Shown: positions 40,658 through 50,184 of the stretch, one piece after another
How the letters are laid out: each line of letters begins with the position of its first letter
How positions within the stretch are numbered: the stretch's first letter is position 1
NCBI GenBank assembly: GCA_963676655.2
Contig: CAXXKX010000003.1
Coordinates: 5,146,001 to 5,210,000 of the forward strand
Direction: 5' to 3'
Length of the DNA: 64,000 bases
From: G963676655 sp963676655
GTDB lineage: Bacteria > Verrucomicrobiota > Lentisphaeria > Victivallales > Victivallaceae
Notes under the pieces: model-generated
Seen by the model: the letters and a program-made list of their open reading frames with translations, nothing else
Told to the model about the DNA's origin: nothing
The model's database searches: none
Translations under genes and position numbers: made by a program

Positions 40658-42832
40658 TCATCTGAGGATTTTGACGTTATCCGGGGCTGTGACCGCAAAG
40701 ACCGGTTGTCCGTTTTCACGGTGGAATTCGACCGTGACTTTGCCCTGCGGAATATTGATGCTGATGCTCCCTTGTGCCAGCGCTTTCGGAATTTTTGGGG
40801 AAAAGTCGATCTCGGACCAGCCGGGAAAGCCGGGTTTCAGTCCGAATATTTCTGCCGCCGCCATATAGACCGGGGCGGAGGCCCACGGATGACATAAGCT
40901 GGTGTTCCACTTCTGTTCGATTCCCCATGCTTCCATACAAGTGGTAGCGCCATCGTTAAGCATGGTTTGCCAGGAATGAATGTCGTCGCAGGTTATCAGG
41001 TCATACGCAAAATCAACTTCTCCGTAATTATAGAGTCCTTTCAGCAGGAAAAACGCGAAATAAACTCCGCATTTCATCCGTTTTGCTTTGAGAATCTCAA
41101 TGATCCGTACCGCTTCATCCTGATCAACTATTTCATACATTAAAGCCAGTGCGTTGGTATGCATTGAGACGTGTTCGGAGCCGGCGGCGTCGATAAAACC
41201 GTTTTCACCAAGAAATTTATCCTTGAGCGTCTGCCGCAATCTGCTTTTTTTCTCTTCAAACATGTCGGCTTTATCATGTTCCCCGGTTATTTTGCAGATG
41301 TCGGCAGTGTAGGCAATAGTGCCGTAATAGTAGATATTTAGTAAGGTGTTGATGCCGGATTGCGGAATAATGCCGCCCATCAACCCCGTATCGTCGTAAT
41401 CGTCCCGCAGATTTTGCGGCCAGTCAACCATTACCGGTTTCCCGGTAAAATCTTCAAGCAGTCCGTCCGCATTCTCGTATTCCAGGAAATAATTCAGAAG
41501 CCCGGAAACTGTGCTTTGCTGATCTTTAACGAATTCCAGATCTCCGCTCCAGAGATAATATTCGTAGAGCAGGGGGATGAACAGCAAAGAGTAATCCGCG
41601 ATATGCTGGTGAAACGCACCGGGGGCCACTGCCAGCAGGCCGGGACAATACCTGGCGGACGCGGCAAAATCAGTCAAGACTTTTTTCAGCATCTCGCTTC
41701 TGCCGGTCAAATACAAATGGGACAGTCCGGTGACCCGGGCGTCGCCCAGGTAAGCGCCTTTTTCACGACTCATGCAGTCGAGATATGAATCCTGGGTTCC
41801 CAGTCGGACTGCGGTTCGGCAAATGTTCCAGATCGCGTTGAAGGTGGTATCAGATGTGGTCATTTCAGCCGCGCCGTCAAACGGGTAAAAGCGCTCATAA
41901 ACAAATATTCGGTCTGGAGTTAATTCTCCCGGATAATTCAGCAGTTCAACATACCTGAATGATTTGTAGTCGAAAAATTCCACCGTTTCGTCCGTTTTTC
42001 CGGAAAGCGTGATGAATTCCTGATAATTGCAGCTTGCCCGCATTTTAAATCTGGCGCGGCCATCTTCGGTTAGTTCTTCTGCATGGAGAACCTCGATCAT
42101 CTGATCGTTTTTTCCGCTGGCGGTAAATGCGGTGCTGCCGACAACTTCACGCCCGAAGTCGACCAGGTAGTGACCGTCGCCAAGCATGGAAATTGTTTGC
42201 GGTCTGACAATTTCACGGGTTAACGGAAGTGTCGGCTGTTGAAACAGGCAATGCGGATAATCCGACACTACTTCCGGCGCGGTCCAGGTTAAATCGTCAA
42301 AATCCGGATTTGTCCAGCCCTCAGGCAGCAGACGCAGGTTGATGTCCTCGGCAAACTGGGTGTCGTAACCGAATTTACGTTCGGAAGCATAGGCCGTGCA
42401 GTCACAGCAGAGCCATGATTCGTCAGTTGCGATAGTCTGCTCATTTCCATTCTCGTAACGGATAACTAACAGTGCTTTCAGTCCGGTCAGGCCGTCGCCG
42501 CTGTTCCAGACCCGGTTTTCCAGCCCCTGATAGTAATGGTGAACCGCCAGACAGTTGTTGCCTGACTGGATGCGCCCGGTCAGGTCCAGCGCCATATAAT
42601 AATAATGATGGACATAACCCGGAGCCGGACCCGCGACGAGATATTGACCGTTCAAATATATTTTGCAATAGTCGTCCGCAGTGAAAATCAATTCAGCATG
42701 CGTGATTCCGATATTTTCAGTGGTGAACTTTTTCCTGAAAAAAGTATGGATATTTCCCGTTTCGACCTTAATTGCGCTGGTTGAATTCCTGATCCAGCCG
42801 GTATTTTTGAAATTTGTTATTAGTTCATTCAT
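40658..42832 (-). CDS. GH78-type alpha-L-rhamnosidase
   Basis: About 724 residues from ATG 42832; an ATG at 42853 would add MIKLLII and neither has a clear ribosome site. The N-terminal part is beta-sandwich (FTADDYCKIYLNGQYLVAGPAPGY, a rhamnosidase N-terminal type). The (alpha/alpha)6 barrel begins near residue 330. It holds the SYLDCMSREKGAYLGDAR motif with the acid Glu, and later MEAWGIEQKWNTSLCHPWASAP with a second Glu, as expected for GH78. It ends in a beta domain with ISINIPQGKVTVEFH. The enzyme releases terminal rhamnose from glycans or glycosides. No signal peptide is seen, so it should act on imported substrate. Its product would feed the rhaA step encoded at 12-13 kb. Confidence 0.88.
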   Translation of the reverse strand: MNELITNFKNTGWIRNSTSAIKVETGNIHTFFRKKFTTENIGITHAELIFTADDYCKIYLNGQYLVAGPAPGYVHHYYYMALDLTGRIQSGNNCLAVHHYYQGLENRVWNSGDGLTGLKALLVIRYENGNEQTIATDESWLCCDCTAYASERKFGYDTQFAEDINLRLLPEGWTNPDFDDLTWTAPEVVSDYPHCLFQQPTLPLTREIVRPQTISMLGDGHYLVDFGREVVGSTAFTASGKNDQMIEVLHAEELTEDGRARFKMRASCNYQEFITLSGKTDETVEFFDYKSFRYVELLNYPGELTPDRIFVYERFYPFDGAAEMTTSDTTFNAIWNICRTAVRLGTQDSYLDCMSREKGAYLGDARVTGLSHLYLTGRSEMLKKVLTDFAASARYCPGLLAVAPGAFHQHIADYSLLFIPLLYEYYLWSGDLEFVKDQQSTVSGLLNYFLEYENADGLLEDFTGKPVMVDWPQNLRDDYDDTGLMGGIIPQSGINTLLNIYYYGTIAYTADICKITGEHDKADMFEEKKSRLRQTLKDKFLGENGFIDAAGSEHVSMHTNALALMYEIVDQDEAVRIIEILKAKRMKCGVYFAFFLLKGLYNYGEVDFAYDLITCDDIHSWQTMLNDGATTCMEAWGIEQKWNTSLCHPWASAPVYMAAAEIFGLKPGFPGWSEIDFSPKIPKALAQGSISINIPQGKVTVEFHRENGQPVFAVTAPDNVKILR

Positions 42833-43048
42833 GATAATTAATAATTTGATCATCCATATAAGCTTAATCTTAATATGAGTTAGTATAAAGATATCTGTTG
42901 ATTATTCAAGGCTGTTTCTAATGATTCTCCAAGTTATTTATTTTTGCAGCGCAAGTTTTGCTTCTCGCTGCTTGTCGATGTGAAGGGCCATATAATAAAG
43001 AGCTTACAATAAATTTAGTTAAAGACTAACTGCCCTGATACACGGTTC

Positions 43049-43077
43049 TTACATTAATGGGTAATATTATTTATATA
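43049..43077 (+). promoter_or_regulatory. Possible promoter of the LpxH-like gene
   Basis: TTACAT (43049-43054), 17 bases and TATATA (43072-43077), 33 bases before the ATG. The match is moderate. The rest of the 280-base gap to the rhamnosidase shows no gene. Confidence 0.4.
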
Positions 43078-43110
43078 AGCTGAATCTGAACAAATGAGGA
43101 TGATTAGAAA

Positions 43111-43998
43111 ATGGTTAGAGAAAAAGAAGAGAAAAAGCATTATCGGGCATTATTTATCAGCGACGTCCATCTGGGAACTAAAATCAGTCAGGGGCGGCGT
43201 CTGCTGGACTTTCTGAAAACGGTCGAAACCGATCGCATTTATCTGCTTGGCGATATCATTGACGTCAGCGCTATGAAGCGGAAGTTCTTTTGGAACGATG
43301 ACCACAATGCGTTATTGCGCCGCCTTTTCAAGCTGGTCAAGCACGGTGTCAAAGTTGTTTATATCCCCGGCAATCATGACCGCGAACTGCGTGCAATGGA
43401 CGGACTTGATTTTTCCGGTATCGAAATCCGCAACGAATTTATCCATACCACCCGTGACGGCAAACGCCTGCTGCTGCTCCACGGAGACAAATTCGATGGT
43501 ATTCTGAACGAAAAACTAATGTTTCTGTATACCCTTGGCGATCGCTGTTACGAATTTGCCCTGGTACTGGGGAAGGGGATAAACCGGATTACCCGGATGT
43601 TCGGCTGTGACTGGTCGCTCTCCCGCTACCTGAAAACCAAGGTCAAAAACGTCGTTAAATTTATCAATGATTTTGAATGTCTGATTATAGCTGAAGCCAA
43701 ACAACGCCATGTTGACGGGATCATCTGCGGACATATCCATACTTTTGAACTGCGGGAAGTCAACGGCTGTATTTACGGTAATTGTGGATGCTGGACCGAA
43801 AACGCCTCCGCGCTGGCTGAAACCGAAAGCGGCGAATTGGAACTTATCAACTTAAACGAAGGCATTGTCCGCAAAGCGGTCAATTCTCCGCGGACAAATA
43901 TTCCAGCCCTTGAACCTGATTCCATGCAATGGAATTCCTGCGTCAGCAGCGATCTTTCCGCCGCACACTACATTGCCGGCGCCGATTCTATTTATTAA
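43111..43998 (+). CDS. Calcineurin-like phosphoesterase related to LpxH/YbbF
   Basis: A 295-residue metallophosphoesterase. The metal ligands are in order: Asp18 and His20 (FISDVHLGT), Asp48 (LLGDIIDV), Asn88, His89 and Asp90 (PGNHDREL), then LLHGDKFD and the late GHIHTF. The family removes UMP from UDP-2,3-diacylglucosamine in lipid A synthesis (LpxH) or acts on related substrates. It is longer than E. coli LpxH (240 residues) and extends about 50 residues past the metallophosphoesterase core, so substrate identity is not certain. The GNCGCWTENAS end segment is shared with UDP-2,3-diacylglucosamine pyrophosphatase-like proteins. No neighbour helps to decide. Confidence 0.85.
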   Translation: MVREKEEKKHYRALFISDVHLGTKISQGRRLLDFLKTVETDRIYLLGDIIDVSAMKRKFFWNDDHNALLRRLFKLVKHGVKVVYIPGNHDRELRAMDGLDFSGIEIRNEFIHTTRDGKRLLLLHGDKFDGILNEKLMFLYTLGDRCYEFALVLGKGINRITRMFGCDWSLSRYLKTKVKNVVKFINDFECLIIAEAKQRHVDGIICGHIHTFELREVNGCIYGNCGCWTENASALAETESGELELINLNEGIVRKAVNSPRTNIPALEPDSMQWNSCVSSDLSAAHYIAGADSIY

Positions 43999-44016
43999 GT
44001 TGTTTTACTGCTGAAA

Positions 44017-44235
44017 TCAGGATCCTGCCAGAATGTTCCTGAACTGTTTCACATCTTTAAATTGCTTTTGTTTCCGCATACTATCAAGCATGTCCGAAAT
44101 GCCCCACTTCCCGCAACTGCCTCTTTCAGTTCCTTGAGTAGGATAGTAAATTTGATCCTCAATTTCTTTCGTTTTATTTTCCAGACACAAAAAAGATGCA
44201 ATCAGTCTTCCGGTGTATCGGATGACAGCGGATTA
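44017..44235 (-). pseudogene. Possible gene fragment, 71 codons without a start
   Basis: The - strand frame between stops at 44233-44235 and 44017-44019 reads as plausible protein, with segments IASFLCLENKTKEIEDQI and YYPTQGTERGSCGKWG and a Lys/Gln-rich end. There is no start codon at its head. In a neighbouring frame directly upstream, the bases read DHINPLSSDTPED and then stop, which resembles an HNH-type motif. A decayed gene with a frameshift is one explanation; chance is another. It follows the last sulfatase stop directly. Confidence 0.25.
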
Positions 44236-44245
44236 ATATGATCGA

Positions 44246-45850
44246 TTATATCGGCCTGACCATCTTATCAAACCCGTAAATTCTGGCGTCATGTTTCATC
44301 CAAAGGTCGTGCACTTCAATATATTTGCGCCGGATTCTTTCAACTTTGTTCTTAAACAGTTCGCTCGAATAAAAATCATCCGGAACTTCAGTCACATTGA
44401 ACGGATTATCAAAGGAATCGAGGTATTTCTGCAAACGTTGTTTCAATTCCGCCAAAATGCTTTGATATTCCGGCAGTTCCACCAGGTTATGCACTTCGTC
44501 GGGATCGTTTTCCAGGTCGTACAATTGATCCGGCGCAAACAAATGCGGAAAGCGCGGAATGCATGGAGTCATAACCGAAGGTTTGATTTTTGCCTCTTCG
44601 AGTGGTTTGCCCTGCAAACCGTAAAATAATTCTTCATCGGTCTTCATTTCCTCCAGCATTCGCTCCGGCATCCGCCAGGCGATATATTTCCATTTCCCAT
44701 ATTTTATGGCGCGCTGATAGCCGTATTCAAAATAAAGTTCTTCGCGTGAAGCATTTTCCTGGAACAGGTCTTTGCCGTCCAACTGCATGGTTTCCGGCGG
44801 CTCAACACCGGCGAGCTTGAACAAGGTTGGAGCCAGGTCTATATTCTGACTCAATCCATCATTTTTCAAGCCAGCTTCCAAATGTCCTTTCCACTGCATG
44901 ACAAAGGGTATTCTGATGCCGGGGTCATAAAGCGTGAATTTTCCGCCGACCGGGCCGTGGTCGGTGGAGAAAATGATAATGGTATCCTCTTCCAGTCCCA
45001 ACTCCCGTATTCTTTCGATAATAGCTCCGACACAATCATCCATCCACAGTATGCCCGCGGTAATATGATTGAAGTCGAGGATCGGATCTTCTTTAATGCG
45101 CCGGTAGATAGTCGAACGCGGGGGCATGCAGTCCAGATGTTCGTCAGAATATCCCCCGGCGGTTAACCGCGGCTCCTCAAGCAATGATTCAACCTGGTCC
45201 GGACCGTGGATAGTGGTTGTCGCTACATTCAAGAAAAACGGCTGATCTCGGGTTATGGCCCGGTCAATGAAATTAAGCGCGCCTTTGGCGGTATATTCGA
45301 TGTTATGATGTTTGGCTTTCTGCATTAATGTTTCGTGATTTCCCCAGATTATGTTTTTCGCGTAGTCAAAGCCGGTACGCGAAATAATCTCACTCATGCA
45401 TTTTTGCTGATCAGCCATAATTGCTGCGATGGCCGGGTCTTGCGGATCGGCATCCGGAGATAGGAGTTTTTTGAATGAGGTGTCTGCTGATCCAGGTCCG
45501 GTGTGCCATTTGCCGGTAAAACCGGTAAAGTATCCGTTTTCGCGCAGCACTTCCGCGAGCGTGGTCTCCCGCTCAGGGTCGATATTTGTATTGAAGTGCA
45601 CAGAACATGGCTCGCCGTCCGGAAACTCGTTCTTGAATGATTCTGCGGGACAGCGCCCGCCGTAATGGCCGGTCAAGTAGTTGTAACGGCTCGGTGTGCA
45701 GGAGACCGAAGCACAATAAAAGTGGGTGAACTCAATCCCGTTTTCAGCGATTGAATCAATGTTCGGCGACAATACGTTTCCTCCGGCATAACCCAGCATT
45801 TTATGGCTGGTGTCGTCGGAGATTATCCAGACGATATTCGGTTTTTTCAT
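44246..45850 (-). CDS. Sulfatase (type I, formylglycine-dependent), no signal peptide
   Basis: About 534 residues from ATG 45850, which has GGAG upstream; a TTG six bases earlier is less likely. MKKPNIVWIISDDTSHKM opens the alkaline-phosphatase-like fold with metal Asp residues. The formylglycine motif C-T-P-S-R begins at Cys51 (ASVSCTPSR). Later ligands are in FSTDHGPVGG and RIPFVMQWKG. Without a signal peptide it should be cytoplasmic and act on imported sulfated oligosaccharide or monosaccharide. Conversion of Cys to formylglycine requires a maturase (anSME or FGE) not found in this window. It is the last gene of the eleven-gene locus; the sulfatase before it ends six bases upstream. Confidence 0.92.
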   Translation of the reverse strand: MKKPNIVWIISDDTSHKMLGYAGGNVLSPNIDSIAENGIEFTHFYCASVSCTPSRYNYLTGHYGGRCPAESFKNEFPDGEPCSVHFNTNIDPERETTLAEVLRENGYFTGFTGKWHTGPGSADTSFKKLLSPDADPQDPAIAAIMADQQKCMSEIISRTGFDYAKNIIWGNHETLMQKAKHHNIEYTAKGALNFIDRAITRDQPFFLNVATTTIHGPDQVESLLEEPRLTAGGYSDEHLDCMPPRSTIYRRIKEDPILDFNHITAGILWMDDCVGAIIERIRELGLEEDTIIIFSTDHGPVGGKFTLYDPGIRIPFVMQWKGHLEAGLKNDGLSQNIDLAPTLFKLAGVEPPETMQLDGKDLFQENASREELYFEYGYQRAIKYGKWKYIAWRMPERMLEEMKTDEELFYGLQGKPLEEAKIKPSVMTPCIPRFPHLFAPDQLYDLENDPDEVHNLVELPEYQSILAELKQRLQKYLDSFDNPFNVTEVPDDFYSSELFKNKVERIRRKYIEVHDLWMKHDARIYGFDKMVRPI

Positions 45851-45856
45851 TTTCAA

Positions 45857-47278
45857 TTACTCCGGATCGGGGAAAACAACCTGGTCATCGGTTCTGTTCT
45901 GCCAGTTCTTGAGTTCAGTTATTAGTTCATCTACAACCAGCCTGAATTCTGTGCGGCCATACAGATTATGCGCTTCATGCGGATCGTCTTTCAAATTGTA
46001 CAACTCATGTTCGCCATACAACTCCCAGTTGAACTTCCAGCCGTCAGGCGTAATTATCGTCCTGATCGAATGATCCTTGTCTCTTTCCTCTCCGTTAACC
46101 TGCGGCGACCATTCAACGAAGACATTTTTTTCAATCAGTTCACCAGTACCTTCAAGCATCGGCTTCCAGCTGTACCCCTGAATTTCATCCGGAATCTTTT
46201 TGCCCAGGTAATCCAGCAGGGTCGGCGCCAGGTCGATTTGCCCAACCGGAGCTGAAATCATGCCGCCATTAGCCTTTGCCCCCGGAATTTTCATTATAAG
46301 CGGAACCCTTACCGCTTCTTCGTACTGGATGTCCTTGGTGACAAAACGGTGACTACCCATCATATCACCGTGATCACTGGTAAAGACGATCAAAGTATCG
46401 TCGTATGCGCCGGATTTTTTCAGGGTGTCGAGAATCCTCCCGACCGCGGTATCAACCTGGCTCACCATGCCCCAGTAGCGGGCGATCAGCTTGCGCCAGT
46501 CGAGTTCGGTCGGTTCTTCCGTGTCCATAAATTGTTTATATTTACTTTTTGACGACTCGATTCTGAGCCGGGTGTGATGAGGAGTATTTTCATCCGGGAT
46601 CATATTGAAATTTTCAGGCAGCGTCACTTCCATCGGGTCGTACTGGTCGTCACGGGGACCGAAAAACGGCATGTGCGGTTCCAGGAAATTGATGTAGAGG
46701 ATAAAAGGATTGTTACTGTTCTCAGTGATAAATTCAGATGCTTTTTCGGCGATAAATGCCGGTTTGCAATGTTCCTCTTTCATTCGGCAGGCAGTACTGC
46801 GGGAGAAGCACGGCGAGCCGTCTTTCAACTTGTTGGGCGGGGTATAGCCTTTATCCAGTAACCAGTGATGGTAATCGCTGTAAGCGGTGTGGTCGTGTTT
46901 TTCACTGTACCAGGGCCGATATTCGTCCTCGAAACTTATCCAGTCGTCGAAGCCGTGCTGGAGAAAAATTTCATCCCCGAGGTGCCATTTTCCGTAATAG
47001 CCTTTGCGATATTCAGTAAAATCGTCGCATTCGACAATTGTTTTAAAATCATCGATCAGCGGCAGATTGTTCCGGGTGCAGCCGTTGGTGTGCGGATAGA
47101 GCCCGGTCATGATCGAACTGCGGCTCGGAGTGCAGACCGGCTGGGTTACGTAGGCTTTTTCAAATACAATACCTTCTTCGGCCAAAGCGTTGAGATTCGG
47201 CGCTTCAATGATCTCATTACCGTATGCTTTCAGCGTATCATAACGCTGTTCATCGGTAAAAATAAATAGCAAATTCAT
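45857..47278 (-). CDS. Sulfatase (type I), no signal peptide
   Basis: A 473-residue sulfatase. It opens with MNLLFIFTDEQRYDTLKAYG and has the formylglycine motif C-T-P-S-R at Cys49 (VTQPVCTPSRSS), then GLYPHTNG and the metal-site segment FTSDHGDMMGSHR. The EWSPQ and HELYNLKDDPHEAHNL segments near the C-terminus are usual for the family. It lacks a signal peptide, so it would work in the cytoplasm. AAGGAT before the ATG is a good ribosome site. It stands 45 bases after the stop of the preceding sulfatase. Confidence 0.93.
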   Translation of the reverse strand: MNLLFIFTDEQRYDTLKAYGNEIIEAPNLNALAEEGIVFEKAYVTQPVCTPSRSSIMTGLYPHTNGCTRNNLPLIDDFKTIVECDDFTEYRKGYYGKWHLGDEIFLQHGFDDWISFEDEYRPWYSEKHDHTAYSDYHHWLLDKGYTPPNKLKDGSPCFSRSTACRMKEEHCKPAFIAEKASEFITENSNNPFILYINFLEPHMPFFGPRDDQYDPMEVTLPENFNMIPDENTPHHTRLRIESSKSKYKQFMDTEEPTELDWRKLIARYWGMVSQVDTAVGRILDTLKKSGAYDDTLIVFTSDHGDMMGSHRFVTKDIQYEEAVRVPLIMKIPGAKANGGMISAPVGQIDLAPTLLDYLGKKIPDEIQGYSWKPMLEGTGELIEKNVFVEWSPQVNGEERDKDHSIRTIITPDGWKFNWELYGEHELYNLKDDPHEAHNLYGRTEFRLVVDELITELKNWQNRTDDQVVFPDPE

Positions 47279-47323
47279 TTTTTTATCCTTTAGATAATTT
47301 TATTAAATAATTTTCAAAATAAG

Positions 47324-48718
47324 TTATTTTATGTTCTTCCGGGGTTTAAAGTTGAATACCGGGGAGGTGGTCCTGGCTTCGGCCATCAGCGCCGACAGTT
47401 CTTTGACAATCTGAGGATGTTTTCCGGCTACGTTATGCTTTTCCTGCGGGTCCTCATCCAGGTCGAACAGTTCGAGCGGTGAATTCGGTTCCTCGCCGAC
47501 TTTGAGTCTAACGGCCTTCCATTTACCTTTCCTTAATGCCTGTTTGCCGCCACTACTGTGGTATTCCCAGTATAGATATGGATGCTTTTTCTGGACTCCT
47601 TTTCCGAGTAGCGTCGGAGCGAATGAAATGCCGTCGATCCCGGCTGGAGCCTTGATGCCGGCCAGGTCGCATAGGGTAGGCATAACATCCCAGAATGCCG
47701 AAAGATGGTCGGAAGTCGTTCCAGGTTTGATATGCCCGGGCCATCTGGCGATCATCGGAATCCTGATGCCGCCTTCGTAAAGATCCCGTTTTATGCCGCG
47801 CAGTCCGCCGCCGCTGTTCCAGAACTTTGGTTGATGCCCCTGAGCCTGGTGCGGGCCGTTGTCACTGGCAAAGATAACGATAGTATTTTTATCCAAATCC
47901 AATTTTTTGAGCAGGGTCATTAACTCGCCGACATTATTGTCAAGGTGTTCGACCATCGCCGGAAAAGCCGCAACCGCATTGACCATCGTCCGCCCGTGTT
48001 TGCGTCTGATGACGTTCTCGAACTGTGGAAATTGTTTGCGGTATTTTTCATGCAGTTTTTCGGGCGCTTGCATGTCGGTGTGCGGAATCTGTACCGGGAT
48101 ATAACAGAAAAACTTTTTGTCGCGGTTTTTTTTAATGAAATTAAATGCGGCCTGCATGATCAGGTCGTGTGAATATGTTTTACCGTCAAGTTCCACTTTT
48201 TTACGGTTGTGCCATAAGTACGCCGGATAATAGTTGTGAGCCCGGCTTTGACATATATAACCGTAAAATTCATCGAAATAGTTGGACGGGTCACCTGAGC
48301 TGCCGGGATAGCCCAGGCCCCATTTCCCGAATGCCCCGGTAACGTATCCGGCTTTTTTCAGTAAAGTCGGGATTGTCCGGGTTCCCGGTTTGACCGGAAG
48401 CTGCCCCAGCGGCTTGTGTTTTACGTTGTCGCGGATTTGTGCGTGTCCGGTGTGCAGGCCGGTCATCAAACAGCAGCGTGATGGCGCGCACACGGTACTT
48501 CCGGCGTAATGTTGAGTGAACCTAACCCCTTCTTTTGCGAGGCGGTCAATATTCGGAGTCACGAATTTCTGCTGACCGTAACAACTCAATTCGCCATAAC
48601 CAAGGTCATCGGCCAGAACATAAATTATGTTCGGCTTTTCAGTTGCGTAAGTTTCGATGACTGGAGTAAATAAAGCGGCACAGGCCGTCGCCGGATATAT
48701 CAGTTTTTTACGGTTCAT
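47324..48718 (-). CDS. Sulfatase (type I), exported
   Basis: A 464-residue sulfatase with a signal peptide (residues 1-25, KLIYPATACAALFTPVIETYA). The catalytic start ADDLGYGELSCYGQ is typical of arylsulfatase-A-like enzymes. The formylglycine motif C-A-P-S-R begins at Cys77, and FASDNGPHQAQGH holds metal ligands. The later GGLRGIKRDLYEGGIRIPMIARWPG is the well-conserved S1 block. It should act in the periplasm or outside. Its ATG overlaps the end of the preceding sulfatase by four bases, so the two exported enzymes are coupled. Confidence 0.94.
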   Translation of the reverse strand: MNRKKLIYPATACAALFTPVIETYATEKPNIIYVLADDLGYGELSCYGQQKFVTPNIDRLAKEGVRFTQHYAGSTVCAPSRCCLMTGLHTGHAQIRDNVKHKPLGQLPVKPGTRTIPTLLKKAGYVTGAFGKWGLGYPGSSGDPSNYFDEFYGYICQSRAHNYYPAYLWHNRKKVELDGKTYSHDLIMQAAFNFIKKNRDKKFFCYIPVQIPHTDMQAPEKLHEKYRKQFPQFENVIRRKHGRTMVNAVAAFPAMVEHLDNNVGELMTLLKKLDLDKNTIVIFASDNGPHQAQGHQPKFWNSGGGLRGIKRDLYEGGIRIPMIARWPGHIKPGTTSDHLSAFWDVMPTLCDLAGIKAPAGIDGISFAPTLLGKGVQKKHPYLYWEYHSSGGKQALRKGKWKAVRLKVGEEPNSPLELFDLDEDPQEKHNVAGKHPQIVKELSALMAEARTTSPVFNFKPRKNIK

Positions 48719-50184
48719 TTACTCTCCTTTTCGGGTAACGCGAAAGGAACGTTCGGCATGTTTTTTGTCGATGGTACATATTTACTCAGTTTCGACTTGA
48801 TTGCCGAATATTTCGGATCTTTCGCCAGATTATGCCATTCATTCGGATCATTTACCAGATCATAGAGTTCCTCTCCACCATCGCTGTAGCGGGTATAGCG
48901 GTAGCGATTGGACCTGACGGAATGATGTCTGCCTAACTGGGTCGTGATGGCTGGATGAAACCACTTCATGGCCGGATTTTTGATCAGGGGGCGCATGTTG
49001 ATGCCGTCGAGCCCACTTTGGGGAGGCAGTCCGCAGAGCGCGGTCACTGTCGGGTAGACATTGACCGAGTCGACGGCTTGTTTGATCACTTCGTCTCGCG
49101 GGAGTCCGACTCCGGCAAAGATCAGCGGAATTCTGGTTGAACGCTCCCAGAGCGTCCCTTTGTGGATGCGTTTCTTGCTGCCGATGTGGTAGCCGTTGTC
49201 TCCCCAGAGAATGATTATGGTATTATCGGCATAGCGACTCTTTTTGAGGGCGGACATCAACTTGCCGACCATGGCGTCGGCAAAATTGATACAAGCCAGA
49301 TAGCTTGCGACGCATTTGCGGAGTTTGTGTTCTTTTTTCACTTTTTCATACAGACCTTCCAAATAGGTCATCTGGCGATTGATCGGTGGAACATCATCCA
49401 GGTCGTCTTCCTTGATCGGCGGCAGGATTATCTTGTCGGCCGGGAATTTATCATGATATTTTTTCGGGACGTTCCAGCCGGTGTGGGGTTTGACGATGCC
49501 GACTGCCAGGAAAAACGGTTTATCATGCTTTTTATCCAGAAATTTTTCGGCCATCGTAACGGTTTGAAAATCCGTCATGGTCTCATCTCTGCCTTTAACG
49601 GGGCCGCCGGTATGGATTTTATAGCCGGGTTTGATCTTAGGGGGCGCGGTCCAGTTGTCGTACCCGGCCTGTTTACGTTTGATTTTTACTATCGCCTTTT
49701 TGATCTTTTCCGGGTTGCCGCCAAGTTTGGCCCAGCGATCCTTCGCCGGCCAGAAACGGTCCCAGGAAACCGGGTCCGGGTCGACCAGATCGAATACTTT
49801 GCCGTACATATGGGTTACATAGCCGTTCTTTTTGAAGTACTGCGGCATGGTGACGGCATTCTTCAGTACCGCTGAATCCCGCATATCCTGATTGTTTGAG
49901 TAGATTCCTGACCGGGCCGAACGAATGCCGAAAAGCAAAGAGGTGCGTGAGGGGCCGCAGATGGTTGCCCCGCAATGGGCGTTGCTGAACAGGACGCCGC
50001 TTTTGGCGAGGGCGTCGATATTCGGGGTGATCGTTTGAGGATGCCCCTTCAAGCAGCCGACCCAATCATTCAAATCGTCTACCGCGATCAGGATTACGTT
50101 GGGATGTTGCGGTGCCGCGGCGGCATTTGAACAGGCTATGGCCGCGGTCATCCCGATAGCGCTGATGATAGTTTTTTTATTCAT
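48715..50184 (-). CDS. Sulfatase (type I, iduronate-2-sulfatase-like), exported
   Basis: About 489 residues from ATG 50184, which has GGAG seven bases upstream; an ATG at 50199 lies further inside the preceding gene. A signal peptide (MNKKTIISAIGMTAAIACSNAA) precedes NVILIAVDDLNDWVGCLKGH, typical of iduronate-2-sulfatase-like enzymes. The motif C-G-P-S-R begins at Cys76 (HCGATICGPSR). GDNGYHIGSKKRIHKGTLWE and the end PNEWHNLAKDP also fit that group. The substrate is inferred from family resemblance only. It overlaps both neighbours by a few bases. Confidence 0.93.
   Translation of the reverse strand: MNKKTIISAIGMTAAIACSNAAAAPQHPNVILIAVDDLNDWVGCLKGHPQTITPNIDALAKSGVLFSNAHCGATICGPSRTSLLFGIRSARSGIYSNNQDMRDSAVLKNAVTMPQYFKKNGYVTHMYGKVFDLVDPDPVSWDRFWPAKDRWAKLGGNPEKIKKAIVKIKRKQAGYDNWTAPPKIKPGYKIHTGGPVKGRDETMTDFQTVTMAEKFLDKKHDKPFFLAVGIVKPHTGWNVPKKYHDKFPADKIILPPIKEDDLDDVPPINRQMTYLEGLYEKVKKEHKLRKCVASYLACINFADAMVGKLMSALKKSRYADNTIIILWGDNGYHIGSKKRIHKGTLWERSTRIPLIFAGVGLPRDEVIKQAVDSVNVYPTVTALCGLPPQSGLDGINMRPLIKNPAMKWFHPAITTQLGRHHSVRSNRYRYTRYSDGGEELYDLVNDPNEWHNLAKDPKYSAIKSKLSKYVPSTKNMPNVPFALPEKESK

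Noticed and set aside
49162..49875. + strand frame of 237 codons opposite the iduronate-sulfatase-like gene
   Set aside because: The - strand frame has signal peptide, formylglycine motif and metal sites; the opposite frame has none.
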